This document shows, in pieces, positions 35,412 to 44,099 of a stretch of DNA of 64,000 nt. Origin of the DNA: Vibrio taketomensis (GTDB taxonomy: Bacteria > Pseudomonadota > Gammaproteobacteria > Enterobacterales > Vibrionaceae); the NCBI RefSeq assembly GCF_009938165.1, contig NZ_AP019649.1, positions 248,001-312,000 on the forward strand. Direction: 5' to 3'. The position numbers and the translations under genes are program-made. The first letter of the stretch is position 1. Every line of letters begins with the position of its first letter. The notes under the pieces are model-generated. The model had not been told where the DNA came from, searched no databases, and saw only the letters and a list, made by a program, of their open reading frames with translations.

Positions 35412-35873
35412 TTATCGTTCAATATCTGATGAGCATGACTGACAAATTCCATGTGATTCAAGTACATGGTTAGTTATAGTGAAGCCATGTTTTTCTGCAT
35501 TGCTTGCTAGCAAGGCTACCAAACTATCATCTTGCAGTTCAATAACGTTACTACATTTGTCGCAAATTAGCAGATGTGAGTAATGTTTATGTGCGTTACA
35601 CGAGCAACATTGAATAAAACTGTTGGTCGATTCGACTCTATGAATAAAACCCTGCTCTAACAAAAAATCGAGCGCACGATATACCGTCGGCGGCTTGGCC
35701 TGCGGCTCGGTAACTTTGAGTTGCTCTAGCAATTCATAAGCACTAGATGCTTTAGGGCTTGCACAGATTAATTGAAAAACCTGTTTACGTTGTGAGGTTA
35801 GTCGCACACCTCGGGTTGCACATATCTGTTCAATTTGCGTTATTAGCTCTTGGTCCAAATTTTCCACCATCAT
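35412..35873 (-). CDS. zur: Fur-family zinc uptake regulator Zur
   Basis: 153 residues. Winged helix (RGVRLTSQRKQVFQLI, PPTVYRALDFLLEQGFIHRVES) followed by the dimerisation domain with structural zinc cysteines (CDKC near residue 105 and CQSC near the end) and HKHYSHLLICDKC. The CSCNAHKHYSH pattern and neighbourhood (zur-dusA in vibrios) point to Zur rather than Fur. It represses high-affinity zinc uptake when zinc is ample. Confidence 0.88.
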   Translation of the reverse strand: MMVENLDQELITQIEQICATRGVRLTSQRKQVFQLICASPKASSAYELLEQLKVTEPQAKPPTVYRALDFLLEQGFIHRVESTNSFIQCCSCNAHKHYSHLLICDKCSNVIELQDDSLVALLASNAEKHGFTITNHVLESHGICQSCSSDIER

Positions 35874-36124
35874 GATTGGACTTTTTCAACAATATACCAT
35901 TCAAACTCTAACCTTGGGGACTATTCGTTGCATTATGTGCAAAGGGTTGCCTCTTGTGCGGTAAATAAACAGTAGAGATCGAGGTATTGTGGTTAGCTAA
36001 GTTATCAAAACTATTCATAAAACGATACGTATGAAGATAAATTGGCACCTATCTTGGGAAGCGATTACAATATTCGACCGAAATTTTTGCTTAAACCTAC
36101 TGCATTAGACTGGAATTCAGACCT

Positions 36125-36181
36125 ATGACTCATTCGTGCAAGTTCTCAATCGCTCCCATGTTGGATTGGACAGACAAGTGA
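36125..36181 (+). pseudogene. dusA: Severed 5' end of dusA at the left prophage junction
   Basis: ATG and 17 more codons read [18 protein letters not shown] and then stop. This is the native N-terminus of DusA, and the matching [10 protein letters not shown] recurs at 49.55 kb where the rest of the gene continues. The prophage therefore inserted within the first 20 codons. Confidence 0.85.
36155..36171 (+). repeat. attL core
   Basis: CCCATGTTGGATTGGAC, identical to the copy at 49558-49574. Flanking ATCGC is also shared, with one mismatch between. Confidence 0.85.
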
Positions 36182-36234
36182 GTGATACCAAGCTGTCCCG
36201 TTAATATACGTACCAAAATCCGTACTGGACGTAT

Positions 36235-36859
36235 TTACATTCTCTGTCCTGACCAAACTACCTCACCGATAATTTGGAAATCATTACTAGCAATTTCATC
36301 TTTTGTTAGTTCCCAAGGCTTATAAGCGTCATTGTCACTCACAACGTTTAATCCATATTTGGAAAACTGAAGACGTTTAACCATTAGCTGTCCGTCGAAT
36401 CTAAATACAAAGATTCCGTCACCAGTAAGCTGTTCTATTCTGTTGACCATCACCAAACTTCCGTTCTTCAGTGTTGGACACATACTGTCGCCTTTCACAG
36501 GCATTAAAAACATTGTTTGGGTTACACCAATCGAATTACTGATGAATGCTTTGCTAAAAACGATGTCACTGGACTTTTCTTCACAAATTACCAATGCGCC
36601 GTGTCCCGCTCACTTCGACCTCATACAAGTCTAAGCTGACGTAGCCGACAGGAGGTATAACGCCGCCATTTTGTGAAATCTGCTTTGCCTTCGTAAAAAT
36701 TTTTTCAGGTACATTTCCTCGGCGTCGCCATGTCTGAATCGTATTCTTTGTAGTGCCTAAGACCTCAGCTAGTTCAACGTTAGTTGATGTGTTGGTTAGT
36801 TCTTTTAGCTGGTCTATTTGAGTGTCTGCGTCATTCCTATGTTGTTCATTGTTGTTCAT
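36235..36859 (-). CDS. CI-like phage repressor with S24 autopeptidase domain (frameshifted)
   Basis: About 208 codons. The N-terminal phage-CI helix-turn-helix (LAEVLGTTKNTIQTWRRRGNVPE) covers residues ~28-50. The C-terminal LexA/S24 domain has catalytic Ser in KGDSMCPTL and Lys in QLMVKRLQF. The two halves are out of frame at about 36605. Restoring two bases there gives EVEVSAGHGALVICEE, in which Ala-Gly is the RecA-stimulated cleavage site of this family. Its function is to hold the prophage silent and to release it on DNA damage. Transcribed away from the early operon; the frameshift is probably an error. Confidence 0.82.
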
Positions 36860-36919
36860 TGTTGTTGAATCTCTCTAAAGCGTGTATAGTCGCTCTTGTG
36901 TTGTTCGTTGTTGTTCAAT
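36841..36919. promoter_or_regulatory. Repressor operators and rightward early promoter
   Basis: Ten-bp units GTTGTTCATT recur head to tail at 36841, 36851 and 36861 (last variant GTTGTTGAAT) and again at 36900 and 36910. Between the clusters is a promoter TTGTTG (36862-36867), 17 nt, TATAGT (36885-36890) reading toward the activator gene. The left cluster overlaps the start of the repressor gene, so it could also autoregulate it. Confidence 0.5.
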
Positions 36920-36978
36920 GTGTTTCGAATGATGATGAATTACGATAGATTTAAATGAGTGTACTACATGGTGACTAT

Positions 36979-37240
36979 ATGAACACACAATTTGCACTAC
37001 TTGCCCGATATGGAAATACTCTTGTTGAGTTGAAAGAAGTCAGTAAAGAGTTTTTGGTATAACAGCTAGAACTGCGGAGCAAAGAGCCAAAGTTTGTGAT
37101 TTTCCTATCCCTACCTTCAAACTGCGTGATTCAGAACGCAGCCCTTCTTTGTAAGAATCGAAGATTTAGCAAATTACATCGACCAACGTTATGAGGAAGC
37201 AAAACTTGAATGGTCATCTGTAAATGGCGGTGTGCTATGA
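36979..37240 (+). CDS. PrtN-family transcriptional activator (frameshifted)
   Basis: About 87 codons that, with two single-base repairs (after TTTTTG near 37060 and in CCC near 37142), read MNTQFALLARYG..., FLGITARTAEQRAK, FPIPTFKLRDSERSP and VRIEDLANYIDQRYEEAK. This is the pattern of PrtN, the activator of pyocin genes in Pseudomonas, found in many prophages as a transcriptional activator. First gene of the rightward operon, opposite CI. It overlaps the next gene by 4 nt (ATGA). Likely role: switching on prophage genes after repressor loss. Confidence 0.65.
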
Positions 37241-37410
37241 CAGACCAAGGTTTAGCAATTCTCGAAAGCATCAAAGCTAAATACTTTCCAAATGGGTATC
37301 GTCCACACAAAGAAGGTTGTGAGGATTATCGTTACAGCCGCCGTGGTCAAATTGAGATTAAACGAGCGCTTCAAGCTCGTGCTTTGCGAATGACAGCCAG
37401 CCTGAAATAA
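37237..37410 (+). CDS. Small phage protein of unknown function
   Basis: 57 residues, intact frame. Starts in the ATGA overlap with the activator gene, which fixes the start. Highly basic C-terminal half (RYSRRGQIEIKRALQARALRM), suggesting nucleic-acid contact. I do not recognise the family. Confidence 0.5.
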   Translation: MTDQGLAILESIKAKYFPNGYRPHKEGCEDYRYSRRGQIEIKRALQARALRMTASLK

Positions 37411-37416
37411 ATCTCT

Positions 37417-37658
37417 ATGAACGTTAATGACTTAATCTATGTGGGCGGCGCAGTTCGCCCAGTCAATCAGATCCTATCTAGTAATGCCTGCTTCGAAGCG
37501 GGTTTTAGCATCAAAATGCCCCAATCTATTCAAAACGCGAGCAAGCATTACTAGATTCTGGAGTTGTGAAAGATATTCCGGTTTACGATTTTGTTTCTAA
37601 CCGCCAAAGTCGTCATGACCGTGAGCTCGCTATTTCAACAGCGAATTTCAAAAGCTAA
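37417..37658 (+). CDS. Small phage early protein of unknown function (frameshifted)
   Basis: About 80 codons. Adding one A in the run near 37515 joins MNVNDLIYVGGAVRPVNQIL to NAPIYSKREQALLDSGVV and VYDFVSNRQSRHDRELAI, ending just before rep. No recognised domain. The position between activator and replication initiator suggests an early role. Confidence 0.4.
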
Positions 37659-37664
37659 ATTCAC

Positions 37665-39404
37665 GTGACCAACTCATCCCCGAAGGGCGCAGCTTGCTGC
37701 GGACAGTATAGGCTTGTCCAAGGGCGCAAAGTCCGACACGGACTTTCGCCAGCAAAACTCAACAAGATTTCACGCCATGTGCTCACCCTACGTGCGCCTA
37801 TCGGCATCAAACGAGAACGCCCTCAAGAGGGTGCGTTTGACGACTATTTCGCTACCTATGATCTGTTAGCGAACAATACGCCTCGAGTCCTTGCGCCAAA
37901 AATGCTCATGCTCACCAATTTGAGAAAATGTCGCCCCATCAAAACTGCACATTCAGCGTCGAGTGGTCAGGTCAATACCGTGCGATGGTGGTAAAGAACA
38001 CTCCGCCAAGTGATGCGCCGGATGCCAATGTCGGTGAGCGTTTCACTGAACGATTGACTAAACGCTGCGTCAGCAAAGTGTTTGAGTCAGCGGCTTACGT
38101 GGCGCAGTGCAAAGACGGTTTTCTACTTTTCTGACCTTGACCTTTACCCGTAAACAGCGCCTTGGCTTGTTTGGTGGTATGGATGAAACCGAAGACGGTT
38201 TGATTTACACACCGATTAAATTCATTCGTGACAAAGGCGAATTAGTGTATGGCAAAGATGGTGTGTATACCCTGTTGCCGCAAAACCGTTTCGCATTGTT
38301 AAGACAGCCGAAACCACTATCGGTAAAGAAATCAGTCGCTTTTTCGATGCCCTCAAAAAATGTATCAACGGGGTTGGGTGACCTCGACAGGTGAAAGATT
38401 GAACCGAAATACAAAGCGGTGCCTAGCGATTTCGGTCCTGCTCGTGATGTGGCGGATTGGATTACATCTGGGTGGCAGAATGCCGATGAATGATGATGGT
38501 GAGCCAAACCCTCATGCACATGTGCTGATTAATTGGAGTGTTGACCGTTCTCTTTGATGATTGGGCTGAGCGAATCGAACGCCTTTGGGGTAAAGGTATG
38601 GCAAACCTTCAGCCCATCCATAATTCAAAGGCGCAGGCTCTTACATCATCAAAGCGATTGGCTATGCTGCGAAAGGTGAAAATGCGGGACAAGGTTTGAT
38701 TCGTGGTAATCGCTACAACATCGCACGCTGTTCTCGAGCGCCAGCTTGGAAACGCTGGCCACGTTCGACACCGATAACATGACCGCCATTATCAAAGAGC
38801 TTGGCTATAAATTAGAGCAATGGAAAAGCCCATTGAACGCTCACTTCGACGCCTAAGCGCTCAGAAATCTCAAGCCGTGAAAGCCTCGGCTTTGCCAACC
38901 AATCAAGACGAAGAAAACAAAAGAAACTACAACAACTCATTATTCGCAAAGAACGTGCGATGAAAAACTATGTGTCGAAATGAAGTCACGTGAAATGCAC
39001 GCCTCTAGCCGTCAATCGTTCTCTGTAACCTTTGACGGTGATAACGCCAAAGATCGCATGGACAAATTTTAGAGTGGGCGGCGGGTGCTCGTGGTTGGTC
39101 GATGAATCTTACAGGTATGAACATGGAAGAAACGTTACCTAGTGGCGAGACCATCACCCGCTTTGGTCACGTTGACCCGTTTTACATGGCGTAAGCGACC
39201 TTAAACGCAAGGCCGATGCCATGTATCAAGACCAGTATCAGCGCTTTTAAATAAACGTGCTTACTGGCGCAGTGTGCTCTCAGAGCCTTGTCATTTGATG
39301 AGCCTGATGAGTTCGACGTCAACCAAATGCTGAGTGCCATACACGATGATTTGGGGACGCAATACAAAGTGATTCAACGTCGTGAGACAGCGATAACTCA
39401 CTAA
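37665..39404 (+). CDS. HUH-endonuclease replication initiator, PM2 P12-like (many frameshifts)
   Basis: About 580 codons from a GTG start, broken by at least eight single-base indels. The frames continue into each other: SVEWSGQYRAMVV, TFLTLTFTRKQRLGLF, NPHAHVLINW and YIIKAIGYAAKG, ending at IQRRETAITH. The HUH motif (His-Ala-His at 38513-38521) binds the metal, and YIIK..YAAK (38642 on) supplies the nicking tyrosine(s). Proteins of this kind nick one strand and start rolling-circle replication. PM2 and its relatives encode one of similar size, whereas autolykiviruses use a protein-primed polymerase. Function is well supported; exact protein sequence is not. Confidence 0.72.
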
Positions 39405-39495
39405 TATCAGTCAACGTCGGAGACAGGGACTTTCTACATTTACTAGCTAACGTCGTGAGACAGGGCTTTTCTTTTCAACCAACGCCGTGAGGCAG
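39375..39495 (+). repeat. Four imperfect 16-nt repeats forming GNRA-capped hairpins
   Basis: CAACGTCGTGAGACAG at 39375-39390, a copy lacking one T at 39412-39426, TAACGTCGTGAGACAG at 39448-39463, and CAACGCCGTGAGGCAG at 39480-39495. The spacing is 32-37 nt. Each can fold as GUC-GUGA-GAC; the last copy changes both stem partners (GCC..GGC), keeping the pair. The first copy lies in the end of rep, the last just before the next start codon. Confidence 0.6.
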
Positions 39496-39504
39496 AGAAA
39501 CAAC

Positions 39505-39755
39505 ATGAACTTACTCGATTTAACTACTCGTCATAAGAACTAGAAGCTCGCCTTCACACGGCCTTTGATGCACTAAAAAGGCGGCGGCATTAATCCAATG
39601 TCATTGATGAAAGTGCTTGGTGGTGGCTTTGATTTATCGGCCTTGGGTTTGCCTAGCGATTTGTTTGAAGTGCTCGCAGAGTACCAACAAGTGAGCGCTC
39701 AGCTTCACAATGTCGTTGAGAAAGTGGCAGAAAAATGGAGGCACAACATGCTTAA
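39505..39755 (+). CDS. Small phage protein of unknown function (frameshifted)
   Basis: About 83 codons. Reading frames join to give MNLLDLTTRHK, RLHTAFDAL, GGINPMSLMKVLGGGFDL, LPSDLFEVLAEYQQVSAQLHN, ending MEAQHA. Helical, no known motif. It overlaps the next gene by 8 nt. Confidence 0.38.
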
Positions 39756-40319
39756 AGTCAGCAGTAATAAAGCAATTGCAGGCTTTGCGCCTTGCCCTCA
39801 ATGCCAAACGCCATCAACGGTGCATTTTCCTTGTGGTGGTAAACGTGCAAACACGCCGTATCTTTCGTGCGGCCAGTGCAACGCCACTATCCAATCCAGC
39901 GACACGAAAACTACATCAAAGAACATTACGTTCCCACGCTAAAAGATTATGCCATTCGCTATGAGGCCGATGTAAGCGATGAGCAAGAGCAGATTACTGC
40001 AAACAAGTGGACCGAGAACCCTGCTCAATACGATGCCAAGATGAATGGGATTCGAGAGATTGAATCGCTAGCGTGTGCCGGTGATGTGATCATCGAAGAC
40101 AGCGAACCGAAAGCAAGCCTTGCCGCAAGTGAGCCAAGTGTCACGATTGACAACGCCACGCAGGAAGTTATCGAGGACAAGAGCAAAAGAACATGGCAAA
40201 CCTAAAGCCTCTCGTGTAAGCGGCGGCATTTGGGTTTTGCTGGTTGTGTTGGTGATTGGGGTTGGTGGTTTGTGGCGTTCAAGCGCTTTGCTCGTCAAGG
40301 GGAGAAAGGCAATGAGTGA
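39748..40319 (+). CDS. Zinc-ribbon protein with C-terminal membrane anchor (frameshifted)
   Basis: About 190 codons. The N-terminal part has CPQC (residues ~17-20) and CGQC (~44-47), a two-knuckle zinc ribbon. An acidic middle follows (VIIEDSEPKASLAASEP), then a basic stretch and one transmembrane helix (GGIWVLLVVLVIGVGGLWR). Three single-base indels break the frame. It overlaps the next gene's start. Probably a virion membrane or assembly protein; family not recognised. Confidence 0.42.
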
Positions 40320-40724
40320 GTTTAGTTTAGAAGGGTTGGACTTTAACGACGACTTGCTCAGTGATTTGGACGCTATCGAGCCAGCGCCTCAACAGGAAAG
40401 CGAAACAGAGTCGGAGCCTCAAGATAACAGCGCTAAAGGTGAAATGACCGCAGAGTTTGTGGTGGGCATGATTGAAGCGGGCTTTAAAAGCTTTATCCAT
40501 GACGGCTATGAGTTAGAGCCACAAAAGAAACTGATGATAGTGCAGAATTTCACGCCCGTTCTGAATAAGTACGATGGTGGACTGATTGGCCTATTAGGGG
40601 ATTACAAGGAAGAAGGACAAGCCTTGTTTGCAATGGCGATTTTAGGTTTTCGATGTGGCTATCAATTGAAATGCGCAAAGCCAAAGCGACGCCAAAGGAG
40701 AGCGCAGAGCATGGCAAAGAATAG
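40312..40724 (+). CDS. Phage membrane-associated protein upstream of the ATPase (one frameshift)
   Basis: About 138 codons. An acidic N-terminus (MSEFSLEGLDFNDDLLSDLD) and Gln/Glu linker lead to a helical region (EFVVGMIEAGFKSFIHDGYEL) and a C-terminal hydrophobic helix (ALFAMAILGFSMWLSIEM). One T is missing near 40650. It overlaps the ATPase start by 14 nt, suggesting translational coupling and a related role. Confidence 0.42.
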
Positions 40725-41310
40725 CAACGAGGCACTAAAGCCTCGCCACACGCTATTTGTTGCGACCACGGGCGGCGGTAAGACGACCGCCCTCCGTCAA
40801 TGCGGCCAGTTAGCCAAGGCAAAACGAATCGCCTTGTTTGACCCGTATTGCGCCCACGACAAGATAGCCCGCAAGACCATCATTAAAACCTACTCACTCA
40901 AAGAATTTGCTTACACCTTGGCGAAAGCCATGAACCAGAAAAACCCTTTGCCGTGTCGCTGTGCGGTGTGTATGGCGTAGCGCAACTGGATATGTTTGCT
41001 CGCATCCTTGGCAATTAGCCGACGGTCATAAGGAGCTGCATGTGGCGATTGAAGAACTCGCCGCCTCGGTCAAAGCCCGAACAGTATCAGCCCACAACTT
41101 GCGGAGCTATGGAACGGCGGTCGCCAGTTCGGGCTTGTGATGTATTCGATTTTCCAACGGGCGCAGGAAGTGCCGAAAGTCATTGTCCGAAAATCTCGGT
41201 TTAAGTGGATTGGTATGCAGGATTCAAAAGCTGACTGCAAATACTGGAGTGTGGAAATCGACATTCCGACCGAAGATATTTTTAGCCTGGTCGAACTTGA
41301 ATACTTTTGA
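40711..41310 (+). CDS. FtsK/HerA-type genome-packaging ATPase, PM2 P9-like (frameshifted)
   Basis: About 200 codons. Walker A lies in LFVATTGGGKTTALRQ (residues ~14-29), Walker B in LHVAIEELAA, and WNGGRQFGLVMYSIFQRAQEVPK carries the downstream arginine motif of this ATPase group. Frames shift at about 40945, 41012 and 41085. Size fits the packaging ATPases of membrane-containing tailless phages (PRD1 P9, PM2 P9), which are much smaller than tailed-phage terminases. Its start has a GGAG site. The capsid candidate follows within 450 nt, the hallmark gene pair of such viruses. Confidence 0.68.
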
Positions 41311-41396
41311 AAGAGACAGGAAAGAGCGCCATTCGTGAAAACTGCGAAATTCGTTTAAAAAGTTATGTGACCTAAATCACAATTTAAACGCTACTT

Positions 41397-41426
41397 AAAC
41401 CTATAGGTTCCAAGCTATAGGTTTTT
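41397..41426 (+). terminator. Hairpin terminator after the ATPase gene
   Basis: Stem AAACCTATAG / CTATAGGTTT with an 8-nt loop and T5. Being inside the late operon it may attenuate rather than stop transcription. The rest of 41311-41487 shows no gene. Confidence 0.6.
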
Positions 41427-41487
41427 ATCTCTTTTTCGCCCTCTTGCCTGCCTATGGTGAAAACCCAAACCAATAACGGCGGGGTTT

Positions 41488-41664
41488 ATGACAAAAATAC
41501 TATTCGATTTATTAATCACAAAGGGTTTGAAAATATGTTCGGTGTAACAAAAACAATGGATGCTCGTCGCAGTGACAGTGGTTGTCATGCTTGGCGTGAT
41601 GTATGCGCTTGCGAACGTTGATGCGCTTAGTCCGGTAGGCGAAAAGGTCGGTTTGAATAACTAA
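41488..41664 (+). CDS. Small single-span membrane protein (frameshifted)
   Basis: A short protein with one strong transmembrane helix: WMLVAVTVVVMLGVMYALA, then NVDALSPVGEKVGLNN. Start uncertain: ATG at 41488 requires one repair at 41528, and ATG at 41535 also has an AAAGGG site. A further indel lies at about 41557. Placement directly before the capsid gene and size suit a minor protein of the internal virion membrane. Confidence 0.38.
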
Positions 41665-41714
41665 CGCCTTGGCGTTTTGTTTCCGTTTATTTAAACACGA
41701 AGAAGGTAAAACAA

Positions 41715-42603
41715 TGGCAGTTTCAACAGCGCAACAAGCCGCAATCATTGCTCAAACTAAAGGCCCATTTAATGTGCGCCCTATGAACTAGACCCGTTCC
41801 GCTCGGGTTCGCCTTACGGTAAGCACGCAATTTTGGATATTAAAGACCTATTCGCCTTTGCATCCATTGAAGTGCAAACAGATCACCGATTGAACCGCTT
41901 AGGTCGTGTGTCGTTTGAGCGTAATAACAAGGAAATCATTGGTATTGATGCCGCATGGTTCCACAAAAACGACACGAAAAAGGGTTGCCAGTGGTGGCAA
42001 AAGGTGTGGCGAACGCCACTAAAACACGCTTAGTCATTCCGTTTGCAGACGAGACGCTGCGCACCTTGTCAGGTATTCGCCGTGGTGAATTGGTTCACCT
42101 AGACGGTGAGCTATTAACGCTAAAAGTGGCGGTAAAAGCAAAGTCGAAGGCGACCCTGATTTTCCAGAATTTAGCGCTAAAGCACGAGTGGTGGACTACC
42201 AAGCGGAGCGTTATTTCCAACAGCGCTACACACAAACGTCTATCACCCAAACCCAAACAGGTGAGCAAGCGCATGAGTTTCCACTGGTGGGTGCGAATGT
42301 GCGTTTGCGTTCTATCTTGCTGAGACCGAAAACAACGACATTACCCATCTAGCGATTCGCCGTGATAACGAAATCATTTGGGAATCGAACGTGGAAGATC
42401 TCAACTTTGAGATGAACCGATTTGGTGACATGCAAGCGCCAGCTCACGGGGTTTGGCTACCGTTTGTCGGTACTGGCTTTGCAAACGAACAAGCGTTTAT
42501 TCCGGTTGCCCGAACCAGTTTGAAACTGGTCATTACTAAACGCACGGCGGGTGAAATCGACGTTTATAACGATTTTATCGAAATTGAACATTTGCCAGCG
42601 TAA
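41715..42603 (+). CDS. Probable major capsid protein, PM2 P2-like (frameshifted)
   Basis: About 296 codons. Fragments: MAVSTAQQAAIIAQTKGPFN, DPFRSGSPYGKHAILDIKDL, DHRLNRLGRVSFERNNKEII, DETLRTLSGIRRGELVHLDG, VDYQAERYFQQRYTQTSITQ, ENNDITHLAIRRDNEIIWES and VGTGFANEQAFIPVARTSLK. Alternating beta-strand character throughout with almost no long helices, size near the 269 residues of PM2 P2, and position right after the packaging ATPase argue for a jelly-roll capsid protein. At least five single-base indels break it. This is inferred from context and fold character; homology to P2 was not tested. Confidence 0.55.
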
Positions 42604-42614
42604 CAAGGGGCTTT

Positions 42615-42892
42615 ATGGCAGAAGCGCAAAAGGTTATTGGGACGGTTTTTGACAACCTAGTAGAAAAGCTCTGACCTCGGCAAAGCCTATTTATCCAGTG
42701 AAGAAGCACAAGCGAACTCGAAGCGAGCCGCTAATGAGAACGCTACCGCATCGCAGCAAGCACGCATTGATGAAGTGAATCGCCAAGAGCGAGACGAACG
42801 AAAAAGAAGACCGCAAGCGTATGGAGCTTTACGCAATGGGTGGTGCTGCGGTGTTGGTGACGTTGATTATTTTAGTCGTCTTATTCAAGTAG
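42615..42892 (+). CDS. Phage protein with coiled coil and C-terminal membrane anchor (frameshifted)
   Basis: About 92 codons: MAEAQKVIGTVFDNLVEK, then a charged helix (NSKRAANENATASQQARIDE, RQERDERKK), then a transmembrane helix YAMGGAAVLVTLIILVVLFK. Frames shift near 42670 and 42805. Starts 11 nt after the capsid gene with AAGGGG. Likely a virion membrane protein. Confidence 0.4.
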
Positions 42893-42898
42893 GGGGTG

Positions 42899-43066
42899 AT
42901 GCCTTTAATGCTTATTCCCTTTCTCGTAGGGGCGGTTTGGCGCTTGGTGGACTAAGAAGTCGTGGACTCTGCAACGGGTGGCGAGGCAGGTCGCCCACCT
43001 TATTTCATGGCGATGATTGTCTTGGCAGCTTTGTTTGTCGCATGGCGTAAGGGGTGGTTGAAATGA
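42899..43066 (+). CDS. Very small two-span membrane protein (frameshifted)
   Basis: About 55 codons: MPLMLIPFLVGAVWRLVD and, after one frameshift near 42950, GRPPYFMAMIVLAALFVAWR. Two hydrophobic helices joined by a short Gly-rich loop. Overlaps the next gene (ATGA). Confidence 0.36.
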
Positions 43067-43257
43067 TCCCAAGCATTGGTGGTGGTGTTCCACTGGCGGC
43101 GGCATTACGGGTGGCACCTCGAGTGCCAAAACGGTGATTCCGTGGCAGCCGAACCAGTGGGAGCGTGACGTTTAACAACAATCAAGGCTCAAGCGGCAGT
43201 AACTACGCCGTGTATGCGGTGCTCGCTGTGCTGCTTATTTTGGGGTGTTATGGCTGA
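43063..43257 (+). CDS. Very small Gly/Ser-rich membrane protein (frameshifted)
   Basis: About 64 codons: MIPSIGGG, STGGGITGGTSSAK, then SGSVTFNNNQGSSGSNYAVY and a hydrophobic end AVLAVLLILGCYG. Three frames are needed. It starts in the overlap with the previous gene and ends in the overlap with the next. Confidence 0.32.
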
Positions 43258-43619
43258 AAGTAACGCCGCAAAGCTGGCGTGGACGTCTGACTTGGTTGCC
43301 ATGTTTCAAAGGCAGGGTTTGCCTGCCATTATCAAACTCACAATGCTTGGTGACGTATGGCGCTTTGGTTCGCTTTACATCGTGATTCGTGGTGAAGGGA
43401 AAGAACTGGTTTGGATGGCAACGCTTGGCACGGGCATCAAAAGTACGTGGAAACGATTTTGAAAATGGCCAAGAACGCAGGCGCTCAAACCGTTCGCTTT
43501 CATGTGGCAGAGGATGAGCGTGGTGTGCTTCGTTTTGGCGTCGATTCCATCCGGTTGAAATTCTCGGTGAGGGTTTTGAGTCGGGCGCTTACCGGATTGA
43601 TTTGGGGGCTGTGGTATGA
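43250..43619 (+). CDS. Phage structural or assembly protein of unknown function (frameshifted)
   Basis: About 123 codons. The first 60 are intact (MAESNAAKLAWTSDLVAMFQ, AIIKLTMLGDVWRFGSLYIV). After a shift near 43430 the protein continues HQKYVETILKMAKNAGAQTV, RFHVAEDERGVLRFGVDSI, and after a second shift near 43550 ends GEGFESGAYRIDLGAVV. A compact alpha/beta protein with no transmembrane helix. I do not recognise it. Confidence 0.42.
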
Positions 43620-44099
43620 GCCGTTCACGAAGTTCGCAAGCAAGTACCGTCACCAATACCAATATCAACAATGTGTTGGATGGTGGTGCGATTAAGTCCA
43701 GCTTTGATTTTGCGGACGGTTTAGCAAGAGGCATTTGACAGCGTAGACAACGCCGTTGATGTCACCAAAAGCGCCACACAAACTGCCCTGAAAGAAAATA
43801 GCCATGTGACAGGAAGCGCTGGATACCAACAAACAAGTCATTCAATCGGCGTTAGAGCGATTCAAGAGCAAAACAATCGGTCATTGGATGCCCTTGCGGA
43901 CCGGCACTCAAACCAGTAATAACTATAAATTGCTCGATGGTATTCAAAAGACGATTCGAAACGATAACTCAGGCGGGCAACGGAGATTTTGGAAAGTCAG
44001 AAAACACTGTATCTCGTCATGGGTGGTTTGCTCTTGGTGGTGTTTATCGTGTTTGCGTTTAAGCAGGGAAATGATGTTAGTAGATATTCGTTTACGTAA
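43616..44099 (+). CDS. Coiled-coil protein with C-terminal membrane anchor (frameshifted)
   Basis: About 161 codons. N-terminus MSRSRSSQASTVTNTNINNV, long helical middle (EAFDSVDNAVDVTKSATQTA; NKQVIQSALERFK), C-terminal helix LYLVMGGLLLVVFIVFAFKQ. Several indels between 43720 and 43990. The anchored coiled coil would suit a vertex or membrane-linking virion protein. Confidence 0.4.

Noticed and set aside
39375..39495. Repeats as a CRISPR array
   Set aside because: Repeats are only 16 nt and imperfect, spacers are 16-22 nt and partly coding, and no cas gene is near.
42775..43129. A 91-codon plus-strand frame and an opposing minus-strand frame after the capsid gene
   Set aside because: They result from an indel that throws the small membrane-protein genes out of frame; the repaired frames show clear transmembrane helices and overlapping start and stop codons.
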